Positions 41,515 to 51,548 of a DNA stretch of 64,000 bases are shown in pieces (within the stretch, counting starts at the first letter, position 1; each line of letters opens with the position of its first letter). The stretch spans positions 447 to 64,446 of the forward strand of contig NZ_LZOZ01000008.1 of NCBI RefSeq assembly GCF_001679485.1, in the 5' to 3' direction. Source of the DNA: Haemophilus sp. CCUG 60358 (GTDB lineage Bacteria > Pseudomonadota > Gammaproteobacteria > Enterobacterales > Pasteurellaceae). The notes beneath the pieces were generated by a model, which saw nothing but the letters and a program-made list of their open reading frames with translations, was not told where the DNA came from and did no database searches. The position numbers and the translations under genes are program-made.

Positions 41515-42027
41515 TTAAGCTTGGCGACGAGCAAACATAATTTTGCCCATAGCCGTGAGTTGTTCTGCTGATAAATATTGCTTACCAAGCTCAAATAGCG
41601 GCTCTTCAAGGGCAATGTGTCTATCGTAGCTCGCCACAAACAGCGTAATCAGCCTTTCATCTACATCAGTGCGTTTCTCTGCAATCAATTCTTCTAGCTG
41701 CTCCGAAAGCTTTGCCCAATTTTCATGCAAAGTAACATGCTGGCGTTCTAATTCATCCACCGACTCTTTCGCTTGAGGTGCTTTTTCAATTAAAGCGGGG
41801 AAAAAGTCTTTTTCTTCGTCATCATGATGAAGTGGTGCCGCGTGATTAAAATACTGCAAAATGGTTTTCACATCATTTAATACGGCTTGATTCACGCCAT
41901 TTTTTTCTAAGTAGCCAGGAAGAATCGTAAGTTGCTTGCAAAAGCGTTTTACCTTGCTATGACAGGCATAAAGCATATCAATCGGTTCATTCCAAGTGGC
42001 AAATTGTTGAGGTTCGAGGATTTGCAT
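41515..42027 (-). CDS. Hemerythrin-like (HHE) domain protein
   Basis: 170 residues from the ATG at 42027, with AAAGGAAA upstream; a start at 42069 lacks this box. The di-iron ligands of the fold are visible: YACHSKVKRFC, AAPLHHDDEEKDFFPAL, RQHVTLHENWAKL and YDRHIALEEPLFELGK. Such proteins bind oxygen or nitric oxide or protect iron-sulfur clusters. It sits between tgt and the TusA-like gene, interrupting the common tgt-yajC order. Confidence 0.85.
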   Translation of the reverse strand: MQILEPQQFATWNEPIDMLYACHSKVKRFCKQLTILPGYLEKNGVNQAVLNDVKTILQYFNHAAPLHHDDEEKDFFPALIEKAPQAKESVDELERQHVTLHENWAKLSEQLEELIAEKRTDVDERLITLFVASYDRHIALEEPLFELGKQYLSAEQLTAMGKIMFARRQA

Positions 42028-42091
42028 AAGGTTTCCTTTGTTAAAAAGTGCAGTCAAAAAACATTTCATTTTTCTACCGCACTTTCATCAA

Positions 42092-43249
<1,158 letters not shown>

Positions 43250-43288
43250 TCAACGAATAAACAGTTCGTAGGTTGTTATTCAATAAAA

Positions 43289-43308
43289 AAGCCTGTTAGT
43301 ACAGGCTT
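43289..43308 (-). terminator. Terminator of queA
   Basis: AAGCCTGT / ACAGGCTT with a 4-base loop, followed on the minus strand by a T-run. It separates queA from tgt, which therefore likely has its own promoter. Confidence 0.78.
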
Positions 43309-43352
43309 CTTGATAGGTATTTTATGAGTTGGTTGAAAATAAGTCAAACCAC

Positions 43353-44444
43353 TTATTCTAAGCCTTTTACATTGGGATTTTTGGTAATGAACATCGCATC
43401 GCCATAACTGAAAAAACGGTAGCGATTTTCGACCGCACTTTTATAGGCGTTCATGGTATGGCTAAAGCCTGCAAAGGCAGATACCAACATAATCAATGTG
43501 CTTTCTGGTAAGTGAAAGTTGGTAATCAACGCATCCACCACACGGAAGGATTTGCCTGGGTAAATAAAAATGGACGTATCAGAAAAATAAGGTTCAATTA
43601 AATCTGGATTGCCATTTTCTTCTGCCGATAGGGCAGCGGTTTCAACAGAACGCACTGATGTTGTGCCTACCGCAATGACACGTTTACCTGCTTTTTTCGT
43701 TTCAATAATGGCATTGCAGACTTCTTGAGAAAGCTCCACATATTCCGCGTGCATAATGTGATCTTCGATATTTTCAACACGTACGGGTTGGAATGTACCT
43801 GCGCCCACGTGCAAAGTCACAAATTCAAAATTAACGCCTTTTTCATGTAGCTTTTGTAACAGTTCATCATCAAAATGCAAGCCAGCTGTTGGGGCTGCCA
43901 CGGCGCCAGGCACTTTGTTATACACGGTTTGATAGCATTCTTGATCTGCTTCTTCATCTGGGCGATCAATATAAGGCGGTAACGGCATATGACCGATTTC
44001 TTGCAACACATCAAGTACATTGCGACTTTTATCCGCTAATTCCACTTCAAAAAGGGCATCTTGACGACCAACCATAATGGCTTTTACGCCATTATTTTCT
44101 CCTAGCTTATCTTCACCTAAAAATAATTCTGCGCCTTCTTTTGGTGCTTTTGACGAACGAATATGCGCTAAGAAATGATGTTCACTTAAAACACGTTCAA
44201 CCAATACTTCAATTTTTCCGCCACTGGCTTTACGACCAAACATACGAGCAGGAATCACGCGCGTATTGTTAAAAATCAACAAATCCCCTTCGTCGATTAA
44301 ATCCAATACATCGGTAAAAGTGCGGTGAGAAATTTCCCCGTTTTCACCATTGAGTTGTAACAATCGGCAAGAAGAGCGATCTTCTTTAGGGTAACGAGCA
44401 ATCAGCTCATCTGGTAAGTCAAAATGAAAGTCAGAAACACGCAT
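43353..44444 (-). CDS. queA: S-adenosylmethionine:tRNA ribosyltransferase-isomerase
   Basis: 363 residues ([49 protein letters not shown]-like end [11 protein letters not shown]). It builds the epoxycyclopentane ring of queuosine from SAM. The 145 bp upstream, down to the CRISPR array, holds only AT-rich sequence with a likely promoter. This point is the left edge of the CRISPR island. Confidence 0.96.
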   Translation of the reverse strand: MRVSDFHFDLPDELIARYPKEDRSSCRLLQLNGENGEISHRTFTDVLDLIDEGDLLIFNNTRVIPARMFGRKASGGKIEVLVERVLSEHHFLAHIRSSKAPKEGAELFLGEDKLGENNGVKAIMVGRQDALFEVELADKSRNVLDVLQEIGHMPLPPYIDRPDEEADQECYQTVYNKVPGAVAAPTAGLHFDDELLQKLHEKGVNFEFVTLHVGAGTFQPVRVENIEDHIMHAEYVELSQEVCNAIIETKKAGKRVIAVGTTSVRSVETAALSAEENGNPDLIEPYFSDTSIFIYPGKSFRVVDALITNFHLPESTLIMLVSAFAGFSHTMNAYKSAVENRYRFFSYGDAMFITKNPNVKGLE

Positions 44445-44589
44445 AATTGTAAATAATGAAAGCTAAAAATGGGGCATAGTCTAGAGCGAATAAGGAGGAA
44501 AAACAAGGGGGAAATGTTGTTGGGTATGAATCGGGTTGAGAGATAGAGTAGGAAGGTAAATATTATACTATTCAAATTTATTAAGTTTT

Positions 44590-45554
44590 GTTTCAACACA
44601 CAGCCGCCCGAAGGCGGCTGCCGAGGGCAAAAGCAATCGAGCCATCGTCTTTTACTGTTTCAACACACAGCCGCCCGAAGGCGGCTGCCAACATTGCCCA
44701 CAAAATCCGTGCTATTTGGATTGTTTCAACACACAGCCGCCCGAAGGCGGCTGCGTTTATATCAACGTATTTGTCAGGTCACCAAACAAGTTTCAACACA
44801 CAGCCGCCCGAAGGCGGCTGCGTAAAAGTAGCAACCATCAGCCAAGAAGCTTTAGCGTTTCAACACACAGCCGCCCGAAGGCGGCTGCGTTTATATCAAC
44901 GTATTTGTCAGGTCACCAAACAAGTTTCAACACACAGCCGCCCGAAGGCGGCTGCCTGGTTCATTTTATACCTTGCACCGCATCAAATATTGTTTCAACA
45001 CACAGCCGCCCGAAGGCGGCTGCGAAAGAAATTTCTTTACAGAAAAAGCAACAATTAAGTTTCAACACACAGCCGCCCGAAGGCGGCTGCGTGCCTACAG
45101 ACAGCATGGAGCCGACAATAAGAGTTTCAACACACAGCCGCCCGAAGGCGGCTGCTGCGTGAGATTGTTGAGGGAATCGGGTTAGACTGGTTTCAACACA
45201 CAGCCGCCCGAAGGCGGCTGCTGGAAATTCCCACTATGTGGGAATCTGTTTTGTTGTTTCAACACACAGCCGCCCGAAGGCGGCTGCAAGTCAAAAGAAA
45301 AAATGGTATTACAGACCGTCAGTTTCAACACACAGCCGCCCGAAGGCGGCTGCATAGATAAATGAGTAGAGCTTATGTCAATTATCGTGTTTCAACACAC
45401 AGCCGCCCGAAGGCGGCTGCGAAATTAGGCGAGGAAATCCACGACAAGATCAGCGTTTCAACACACAGCCGCCCGAAGGCGGCTGCCTTTTTATCTTGTT
45501 TATCTGATTATAAAGAAAATAAGTTTCAACACACAGCCGCCCGAAGGCGGCTGC
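44590..45554 (-). CRISPR. Type I-C CRISPR array, 15 identical repeats and 14 spacers
   Basis: The 32-bp repeat begins GTTTCAACACACAGCCGCCC and ends GAAGGCGGCTGC on the plus strand. Repeat starts: 44590, 44657, 44723, 44790, 44857, 44924, 44992, 45059, 45124, 45190, 45256, 45322, 45389, 45455, 45523. Spacers are 33-36 bp. On the minus strand the repeat reads as a perfect 8-bp stem CAGCCGCC-TTCG-GGCGGCTG (a UUCG tetraloop), then a TGTGTTGAAAC handle, as expected for type I-C. The leader and cas2 lie to the right, so transcription runs leftward and the newest spacers are on the right. Spacers 3 and 5 from the left (44755-44789, 44889-44923) are identical. All repeats look identical, including the last. 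Confidence 0.98.
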
Positions 45555-45745
45555 TCCCTACCTAAAAAAGCAAGAAAAATCAGCGTATTAAACACTGTAT
45601 TTCGCTAACGGATTTTATGATAAGGAGTTTAGTCAGTATAACGGCCGCATCGCCGTTATACAAATAGATTAATTCATTCAAATTGTTAAAGAAAATAAGG
45701 TTCGCTATCCCATCAGGGTTTTAATGAGAACAACAGGTTAGCGAA
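45555..45745 (-). promoter_or_regulatory. CRISPR leader
   Basis: AT-rich, non-coding, between the array and cas2. It holds a perfect 9-bp inverted repeat TATAACGGC-cgcatc-GCCGTTATA (45637-45660). It also has three copies of a TTCGCTA motif: 45601-45607 and 45701-45707 on plus, and TAGCGAAC at 45739-45746 on minus, the last overlapping the cas2 stop. The leader must hold the array promoter and the signals for spacer insertion. Which of these motifs acts in adaptation is unknown. Confidence 0.75.
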
Positions 45746-46039
45746 CTAAATGACAAGCACGTCTTTAAATACATCTACTGCCGGTTTTGCCCCATGATGC
45801 TCCACTTTATTACGCCACTTACTGCCCAAGTGGTAAAAACGCAGACTGTCACACGTGGGGTCGTAAGTTTCCAACAGTTTGTTTTTCAACATAACCCACT
45901 GGTCAGGTGTGACATCACATTCAAATACTGAATATTGTGCTCGCACGCCGTAATCTAAGCAATGTTTTGCGATACGGCGCAATCGTGCTTGCCCGTTTGG
46001 GTCGTCAAAAGAAATGTCGTAAGTAATCAGCATTAACAT
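45746..46039 (-). CDS. cas2: CRISPR-associated endonuclease Cas2
   Basis: 97 residues with a ferredoxin-like fold: MLMLITYDISFDDPNGQARL with the conserved Asp after the first strand, then RAQYSVFECDVTPDQWVMLK. With Cas1 it captures and integrates spacers. It starts 3 bp after the cas1 stop. The array leader begins at its stop codon. Confidence 0.96.
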   Translation of the reverse strand: MLMLITYDISFDDPNGQARLRRIAKHCLDYGVRAQYSVFECDVTPDQWVMLKNKLLETYDPTCDSLRFYHLGSKWRNKVEHHGAKPAVDVFKDVLVI

Positions 46040-46042
46040 AGC

Positions 46043-47056
46043 TTATCTCATCAAAAACGGCGGGTATTCCGCCAAATCCCCGCGTAAATGCCGCGCCAGC
46101 AGCATTGCCTGAATATATGGTAGCAAGCCGATTTCCACTTCCTCGCCTAAAAACGGATGAACAACTTTTTCCTGTTTTTTCGCCTGCAAGGCTTGGAACA
46201 ACAGCTTACGCGCATCCGCTTTCAGGCTTACCGCGCCGCTCGCCTCGGTAACGAAATCCTGCGGTTTGATTTGCCCTCGGTTAATCAGCGACAACACCAA
46301 CCTATCCGCCCACCATGCGCGGAATTCTTCCAAAATATCCTGCGCCAAACTGTCTCGCCCCGGCCGGTCGGCGTGCAAAAAGCCTACCTGCGGGTCCAGC
46401 CCTACGCCTTGCAGCGCGCCGCTGATGTCCTTGCCCAACAGACTGTACACAAACGACAACAGCGCGTTCACCCCGTCTCTGGGCGGGCGGCGGTTGCGCC
46501 CGTCAAAAGAAAAGCCGCTTTTTTCGCTCAAAAGTTGCCCGAACACGCCGAAATAACGTGCCGCCGCATCGCCTTCAATGCCGCGCACCACGTCCAGCTC
46601 CGCCGTGCCCTTCAACTGCCGCAGCGAAATGTTCAGAGAATCAACCGCACTTTGAATCGCCACATTCTCGCCATAATTGCGAATCTGCCGCTGAAGCACC
46701 CGCTTACTCGCCTGAATCTTCGCCGCAATGATATTGCGCGCAATCGGCACGGGATTTTGCTCCGACACCCGATACTGCGCCCGACGCAGTAGCACATTAC
46801 CACTCTGCCTCCCCTGAAGCCGCCCCAAGAAACGTCCGCTTTCCGTAAAAAACGCCAAATTCACATTATTTTCGCCGCAAAATCCCAGTAAAAACGGCGA
46901 CACCAGCACATTCCCAAAACAGAAAATATGCCCGATGGAATGCACCGGCAACTGCGCCACCTTCTTACGCTCCTGCTCCACCACCAGCGTTTCCCGCTCC
47001 TTATGCAGATAACTGCCTTGGGTGGTGATATAGAGCGTGTTTTGCAGTTTGCGCAT
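46043..47056 (-). CDS. cas1: CRISPR-associated integrase Cas1 (type I-C)
   Basis: 337 residues: MRKLQNTLYITTQGSYLHKE at the start, then the catalytic region RGIEGDAAARYFGVFG (Glu) and DPQVGFLHADRPGRDSLAQD (His, Asp). It inserts spacers with Cas2. AAGGAG precedes the ATG at 47056. GC content looks much higher than in host genes. An uptake signal complement (46644-46652) lies inside. In standard I-C loci cas4 is immediately upstream, but here a foreign gene separates them by over 1.1 kb. Confidence 0.96.
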   Translation of the reverse strand: MRKLQNTLYITTQGSYLHKERETLVVEQERKKVAQLPVHSIGHIFCFGNVLVSPFLLGFCGENNVNLAFFTESGRFLGRLQGRQSGNVLLRRAQYRVSEQNPVPIARNIIAAKIQASKRVLQRQIRNYGENVAIQSAVDSLNISLRQLKGTAELDVVRGIEGDAAARYFGVFGQLLSEKSGFSFDGRNRRPPRDGVNALLSFVYSLLGKDISGALQGVGLDPQVGFLHADRPGRDSLAQDILEEFRAWWADRLVLSLINRGQIKPQDFVTEASGAVSLKADARKLLFQALQAKKQEKVVHPFLGEEVEIGLLPYIQAMLLARHLRGDLAEYPPFLMR

Positions 47057-47125
47057 GGGGGAAACTCCTTGGGTTTTGACCGCACTTTTTTGGGTATTTA
47101 ATAGGGGTGAGCTACCTGAAAAACG

Positions 47126-47223
47126 GTAGGTCGGATTCTCGAATCCGACATTTCCAAAGTTATAGAAACGATTTTAAATTATATAAATATCAAATGATCG
47201 TCGAATACGAGTATCCGACCTAC
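47126..47223. repeat. 98-bp MITE-like element with inverted ends
   Basis: The left end starts GTAGGTCGGAT at 47126 and the right end is its inverted copy, ending ATCCGACCTAC at 47223. The two 24-bp arms match at 21 positions. Each arm is itself a hairpin (GTCGGATTC-TC-GAATCCGAC on the left), and two of the three differences between arms swap a base pair (T-A for A-T), keeping the fold. The core is AT-rich and encodes nothing. It lies between the membrane protein gene and cas1. Similar small palindromic repeats are known to me from Neisseriaceae, but identity needs a search. Confidence 0.7.
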
Positions 47224-47241
47224 TCATGCTAATTACACCTA

Positions 47242-48192
47242 TTATTGTGAAATATTAGACTCACTATTCTTTCTATTTTTTTGTTCATTTTCTTCCATGA
47301 TGGCAAAATATTCTGAATATGAAGAAAGTTTTTTACACTCCATAAGTTCTAAAACTAATTCATTTGAATATTTTAGATTTATATTTAATAAGAAGAATGT
47401 AATCAAAATCGAAGAAAATACAACAGATAACAATATAAGAAAAATCCCTTTTATAGAAACTATGTGAGAAATAATTATAGAATAATCAAAATACAAACTT
47501 ATTTCTTCACCTACACTTGCTGGTAAGAAACTAAGTGGATATATGACTCCTAAAAAGAATAACAAACTAACAAATACCAACATTTTTGTAATTAGGCTAG
47601 AACACTCTGGATCTCCTGAAATTTCATTCATCATGTTTTGAGCTATTCTAATGTGATGCTTAACATCACTTAAAGTGGCATCAATAAGTTCTCTTTCTCT
47701 ATTTAATTCTCCTATTATATTAATATTAATTGGCGGTATAAAATCGTTGTGCATAGCGATCTCTGTATAAACACCCTTAGTAGCATATAAGGCGGCGCGT
47801 TGTTTGAATTCCTCTTCTTTTTTTCTTTTCTCTTCTTCATAGTTATTTATTATGATTTGAATATTTTGAACAACATCATCTTTAGGTGTAAAGATAGAAA
47901 AATTTAATTCTGAATAAAGTTCAGTAGCAGATAAATCACTACCTTTTTTTAACATTTTTCTCAACTTTTCATATTCTTCTTTATTTATATGTTCATTATA
48001 CCAATTAAAATATCTATTTTTACTTAAATCCATTACTCTTTTACACTCAACAATTACATCCTTAGCTCTGCTATTTTTTTGAGAAAATAACGCTTGGTTA
48101 TTTAATATTTTTGTGATTAAAAATGCACCAAATATTCCGACAATAGCGGCTGATGACTGTGCAAAAGAACTAAAGAACCAATTCCAATCCAT
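47242..48192 (-). CDS. Uncharacterised membrane protein inserted between cas4 and cas1
   Basis: 316 residues, not recognised. An N-terminal helix (about 12-29, SSAAIVGIFGAFLITKIL) is followed by a long charged, partly coiled-coil cytoplasmic region (about 30-200, with EEEKRKKEEEFKQRA). Two C-terminal helices (about 204-223 and 247-269) and a charged tail complete it. GAGGTAA precedes the ATG. It is strongly AT-rich, unlike both cas neighbours, and carries neither Neisseria nor Haemophilus uptake signals that I could see. Its position in a cas operon beside a mobile-looking repeat suggests a defence or toxin-like membrane effector, but this is inference. Confidence 0.72.
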   Translation of the reverse strand: MDWNWFFSSFAQSSAAIVGIFGAFLITKILNNQALFSQKNSRAKDVIVECKRVMDLSKNRYFNWYNEHINKEEYEKLRKMLKKGSDLSATELYSELNFSIFTPKDDVVQNIQIIINNYEEEKRKKEEEFKQRAALYATKGVYTEIAMHNDFIPPININIIGELNRERELIDATLSDVKHHIRIAQNMMNEISGDPECSSLITKMLVFVSLLFFLGVIYPLSFLPASVGEEISLYFDYSIIISHIVSIKGIFLILLSVVFSSILITFFLLNINLKYSNELVLELMECKKLSSYSEYFAIMEENEQKNRKNSESNISQ

Positions 48193-48225
48193 AAGATTAC
48201 CTCATTAAAAATTAATATATTTAAA

Positions 48226-48876
48226 TTACTCCCCAAACAACCCCTCAACATACCCCAAACTCCTATCCCTTTTCCCCAACAACTCCGGCTGGCAAATCTC
48301 CACCAGTGAGCAGGCTTTGCAGCGTTTGCCGTAGTTAGGCGGCGGAGTTTGACCACTATTTAGGAGTTCACGCACGGCGGCGATGATGGAGAGCGTTTGG
48401 GTGCGCAGGTCGTCTGAAAACACGACGGGGACGCGGTGTCGGGTTTGCATATACCACAGCGCGCCCTCAGAGATGGTTTGCTCCGTCATTTCTTCTAGGC
48501 ACAAGCCTTGGGCGCAAAGCTGGATTTCATCCATCGGATCAGGTTTAGGCTTGCCGCGTTTGTATTCCACGGGTTTCAGACGGCCTGTTTTCGTTTCCAC
48601 TTCCACCAAATCCAACACGCCGCTAATGCCCAGTTTCTCCGCCGACACATGCACTGTCCGCTCAAAACGCACACCCTTGCGCGTTTCCGGCTCGCCCGAA
48701 TCCACCCGCTCATGCAGCGCTTTGCCCTGCGCGGTCAAATAGTTCTCCGCCCACGCCTGCTCGTTGTGAATCAACGCGCATTGGCGCGGGCAAAAGGCAT
48801 AGTGTTGCAGGGCAGAAAGAGGAATCAGGCGCATGTCCTGATTTTCCCCTTGGGTTTCGGTTGAAAGTGCGGTCAT
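48226..48876 (-). CDS. cas4: CRISPR-associated exonuclease Cas4
   Basis: 216 residues. Iron-sulfur cysteines: HYAFCPRQCAL near the N-terminus and CKACSLVEIC near the C-terminus. Nuclease motifs: GVLDLVEVE and PVEYKRGKP. It trims prespacers and sets PAM choice for Cas1-Cas2. The first 14 residues (MTALSTE...) arise from an uptake signal (complement of 48865-48873) that supplies the ATG. The conserved start may be the internal ATG at 48834 (MRLIPLSALQHY), which has AGGAC upstream. Neisseria uptake words occur at 48407-48418 and 48575-48586. Confidence 0.95.
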   Translation of the reverse strand: MTALSTETQGENQDMRLIPLSALQHYAFCPRQCALIHNEQAWAENYLTAQGKALHERVDSGEPETRKGVRFERTVHVSAEKLGISGVLDLVEVETKTGRLKPVEYKRGKPKPDPMDEIQLCAQGLCLEEMTEQTISEGALWYMQTRHRVPVVFSDDLRTQTLSIIAAVRELLNSGQTPPPNYGKRCKACSLVEICQPELLGKRDRSLGYVEGLFGE

Positions 48877-48891
48877 CTTTTCAAATGTTTT

Positions 48892-49758
48892 TTAAAGCAA
48901 CTCTTCCACACTCACGCCATTGAGGCCGTCTGAAACCACGCTGATTTTGTAATCGCCAAAACCGCTTGCCGGCGTACCTGATTCGCCGTTTACGCGTTCG
49001 ACTTTCACGGCGTCAAACAGTTTATGTGCAGGCTGGCTGCCGAGTGCGCTGTCGTGTTTGAACACAATCAGTTTGCGCGCCGCCATTTCGCCACGGGCGG
49101 CGGAGCGGTCGTGTTCAAACATCAGTGTCAGGGCTTGCCAGAGTTTGGCTAAGTCGTCGTCTGAAAAACCGGTTTTAGCGGCAAGGTTGGCGGAGATAAA
49201 GCCGTGCACGCGGTAGAGCGCGTAAGGGACGATATATTTGCGCCCCATGGTGCGTTCTTTTTCCAAGTCTTTTTCATTGGTGACTGCCATGCGGGTGATG
49301 GAAACTTCCAGCGGCACAATCGGGTCGATGGATTGGGCGAACGCCAGTTGTACCGGGCCGCGCACTTGTCCGCTGTTGACTTCGGTGGTCATCACGGCGC
49401 CGAAGGTGCGGATATCGAAGAAGTTTTTGCACATCCACGCGGTAATGTCGCGGGCTTTGGCTTCGTCTTTGGGCAGTTTTTTGGCTTCAGATTCAATGCC
49501 GAGTGCTTCATAAGCGAGTTTGTTTTGCAGGTTCAATACGCTTTTTTCTTTCACATAGATTTCGTAACCGACTTCGTTTTCGCTGCTGATTTCCACAAAA
49601 TTACGGATTTTGCGTTTTAAGCAGACATCGGTTACCAAACCTTTGCTGGATTCGGGATCAAGACGCGGCATATTGCCCGCATCGGGATCGCCGTTGGGGT
49701 TGCCGTTGGTAACATCAAAAAAGTAAACAAATTCATAGCGGTTTTGAATGGCAGACAT
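48892..49758 (-). CDS. cas7: Type I-C Cascade backbone protein Cas7 (Csd2)
   Basis: 288 residues: [20 protein letters not shown] at the start, then [20 protein letters not shown] and [20 protein letters not shown]. Cas7 polymerises along the crRNA. AAGGAG precedes the ATG. A 12-bp Neisseria uptake sequence AGGCCGTCTGAA (48923-48934) lies at the C-terminal coding end, and a 10-bp core at 49156-49165. Confidence 0.96.
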   Translation of the reverse strand: MSAIQNRYEFVYFFDVTNGNPNGDPDAGNMPRLDPESSKGLVTDVCLKRKIRNFVEISSENEVGYEIYVKEKSVLNLQNKLAYEALGIESEAKKLPKDEAKARDITAWMCKNFFDIRTFGAVMTTEVNSGQVRGPVQLAFAQSIDPIVPLEVSITRMAVTNEKDLEKERTMGRKYIVPYALYRVHGFISANLAAKTGFSDDDLAKLWQALTLMFEHDRSAARGEMAARKLIVFKHDSALGSQPAHKLFDAVKVERVNGESGTPASGFGDYKISVVSDGLNGVSVEELL

Positions 49759-49769
49759 TTTCTGGCTCC

Positions 49770-51548
49770 TTAGTTTTCAATAGTTTCAGCGGTTTCTTTT
49801 TTAACAAAATAGCTTTGTTTTTGATGGTAATAGCCGATGGCGAATCGGCCTTGCTCGTCAATGCTCAAATGGCGCGGAAAGGTTTCGGGCAGTTTGGCAA
49901 TGATTTCGCCCAAATCTTTATCCAAATTCACCGCCATACCGGCTTTGTCTTTACGCAAGCGCGATAAATGGTGTTTTGCGCCCGACAAAAGGCGCGGAAA
50001 AACCGAAAACGGCACGGCGGATGCAGAGCCGTAATAGCGGTCGGCGATGCCGGCATTTAATTCGCCCAGCGCCTGATATTGAATGCGCTCGAGCACGGCA
50101 AACAGCCGCCCTAAAAGATAGGCGCGATTCGGGCTTTCATTGTTCAAACTCATAGGAACTCCTTCTTCGATAAAACCTTTTCTAAAACGCCGCTCTAATA
50201 CGGCTTTCATCATTGCCACGCGCAGGCCGTTCACGTCGCCGTCGGCGCGGATTCGGGTAATCAGTTGCGACAGCAAACTCAAGGGGTACGGCGTGCCGCA
50301 AATCACGGCGCGGGTCATTTCACCAGCCAATACAGGCGAGATATTTTCGCTTTTGCCCAATACAGCAGTTTGCAATAAGAGTCGCCAAATAGACGGCGGC
50401 GTTTTCCACGCGCAAGGCTCAAGGGCTAAATCTTGCCAATGCTGCGCCAAATTTTCCGCCAGCTGCCCAAACGTGGTGTCCAGCCAAAACCGAACAGAAA
50501 TCCGCGCGGCATTGGGGGTAAGCCCTAAGATATAAAAACGGGTATTGGGAGAGAGTTCGGGCGCAATTTCTTGCAGCGGACGGCCTTTGCCCATTTGTTC
50601 CAATACATTGAAAACTTTGGCGCTTTCTTGTTCATCATCCGGCGGCGTGAACACTTGCGCGAAGAAGCCTTCGGCAGCCTGCGCTGTGGCGTTATCATCC
50701 GCTTCCGCCCAAAAGACCGTGCTAGCATCGCCAATGGTCAAGCAGTGATTGTTTTCGCGGCGCAACAGATAGTTCAGCGCAGTGGTGTAGGCAAACGCAG
50801 ATTGTTCGGAAACGGGTGCATTTGCGCCTTGCTCCTTGCCGAACGAAGCAAAGGCTTCTTTGTTGAACGAAATAATCGAACCGCCGGAGCTTTGTCCGCC
50901 AAATACGCCTTTAATCGCCGGATGCAGCCGTGCAATCGGGGCAGTGTCGCCACTAATCAGGCACAAGCCTTCGAGTGCTTCGTCGCTTTTCAGGCAACCT
51001 GCCCACAAGCTTTGCGCGGCTTCGCGTTTGTGGATAAGTGCGGTCGGTTTTTCAAGAGAAAATGCAATGTTGGCATCCAGCATTTCGGCAGGTAGATTTT
51101 CGGTAGCAAAATTTTCAGGCTGCCAGTTTTGCAGAAAACGGCACAAGGCTTGCAAGCCTTCATCTTCGCTGTTTTGCAGTAAATCGAGGTGGTATTGCTT
51201 GAAGGCTTCAAAAGTTTTTTCAGACGGAGTAAACGGTTTTTCTTTTGCTTCGGCTTTGTTTTTATTGGCTTCCACGCCAAGCGCGTAGGCGGTTTTGTCC
51301 CACAAAAAATTCGGTTTGATACCCGACGTGCGTTTTTCAGGGCGCGGCACGCTCATCAGCTTCGGTTGCGGCTTTTTATCGGCTGTCAGATTCGGCACAA
51401 CGGTTTTCAGACGGCCTTCTTTATCCAATACCAAAATCCAGCCGATTTTCTCCTCGCTAAAGCCATAAGGCGGCACTTTCGGGTTGCCCATTTCATCGGT
51501 TTCCGCTGCCAAACGGCGGTAATAGCGGGCAAGGGACGCAAGAATCAT
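49770..51548 (-). CDS. cas8c: Type I-C Cascade large subunit Cas8c (Csd1)
   Basis: 592 residues beginning [20 protein letters not shown], with [28 protein letters not shown]-like [17 protein letters not shown] and [20 protein letters not shown], all typical of Csd1. It recognises the PAM and, in this subtype, an internal start gives the small subunit Cas11c. The start overlaps the cas5 stop (ATGA). A Neisseria uptake word lies at 51406-51417 and a Haemophilus one at 51036-51044. Confidence 0.95.
   Translation of the reverse strand: MILASLARYYRRLAAETDEMGNPKVPPYGFSEEKIGWILVLDKEGRLKTVVPNLTADKKPQPKLMSVPRPEKRTSGIKPNFLWDKTAYALGVEANKNKAEAKEKPFTPSEKTFEAFKQYHLDLLQNSEDEGLQALCRFLQNWQPENFATENLPAEMLDANIAFSLEKPTALIHKREAAQSLWAGCLKSDEALEGLCLISGDTAPIARLHPAIKGVFGGQSSGGSIISFNKEAFASFGKEQGANAPVSEQSAFAYTTALNYLLRRENNHCLTIGDASTVFWAEADDNATAQAAEGFFAQVFTPPDDEQESAKVFNVLEQMGKGRPLQEIAPELSPNTRFYILGLTPNAARISVRFWLDTTFGQLAENLAQHWQDLALEPCAWKTPPSIWRLLLQTAVLGKSENISPVLAGEMTRAVICGTPYPLSLLSQLITRIRADGDVNGLRVAMMKAVLERRFRKGFIEEGVPMSLNNESPNRAYLLGRLFAVLERIQYQALGELNAGIADRYYGSASAVPFSVFPRLLSGAKHHLSRLRKDKAGMAVNLDKDLGEIIAKLPETFPRHLSIDEQGRFAIGYYHQKQSYFVKKETAETIEN

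Noticed and set aside
44588..45565. Open frames across the CRISPR array (repeating FNTQPPEGGC or STHSRPKAAA peptides)
   Set aside because: They translate the 32-bp repeats and variable spacers. The period and identity of the repeats explain them, and the array is transcribed on the other strand.
46157..46792. 211-codon open frame opposite cas1
   Set aside because: A GC-rich antisense shadow of cas1 with no ribosome site and no recognisable motif; similar shadows occur opposite cas8c and cas3.
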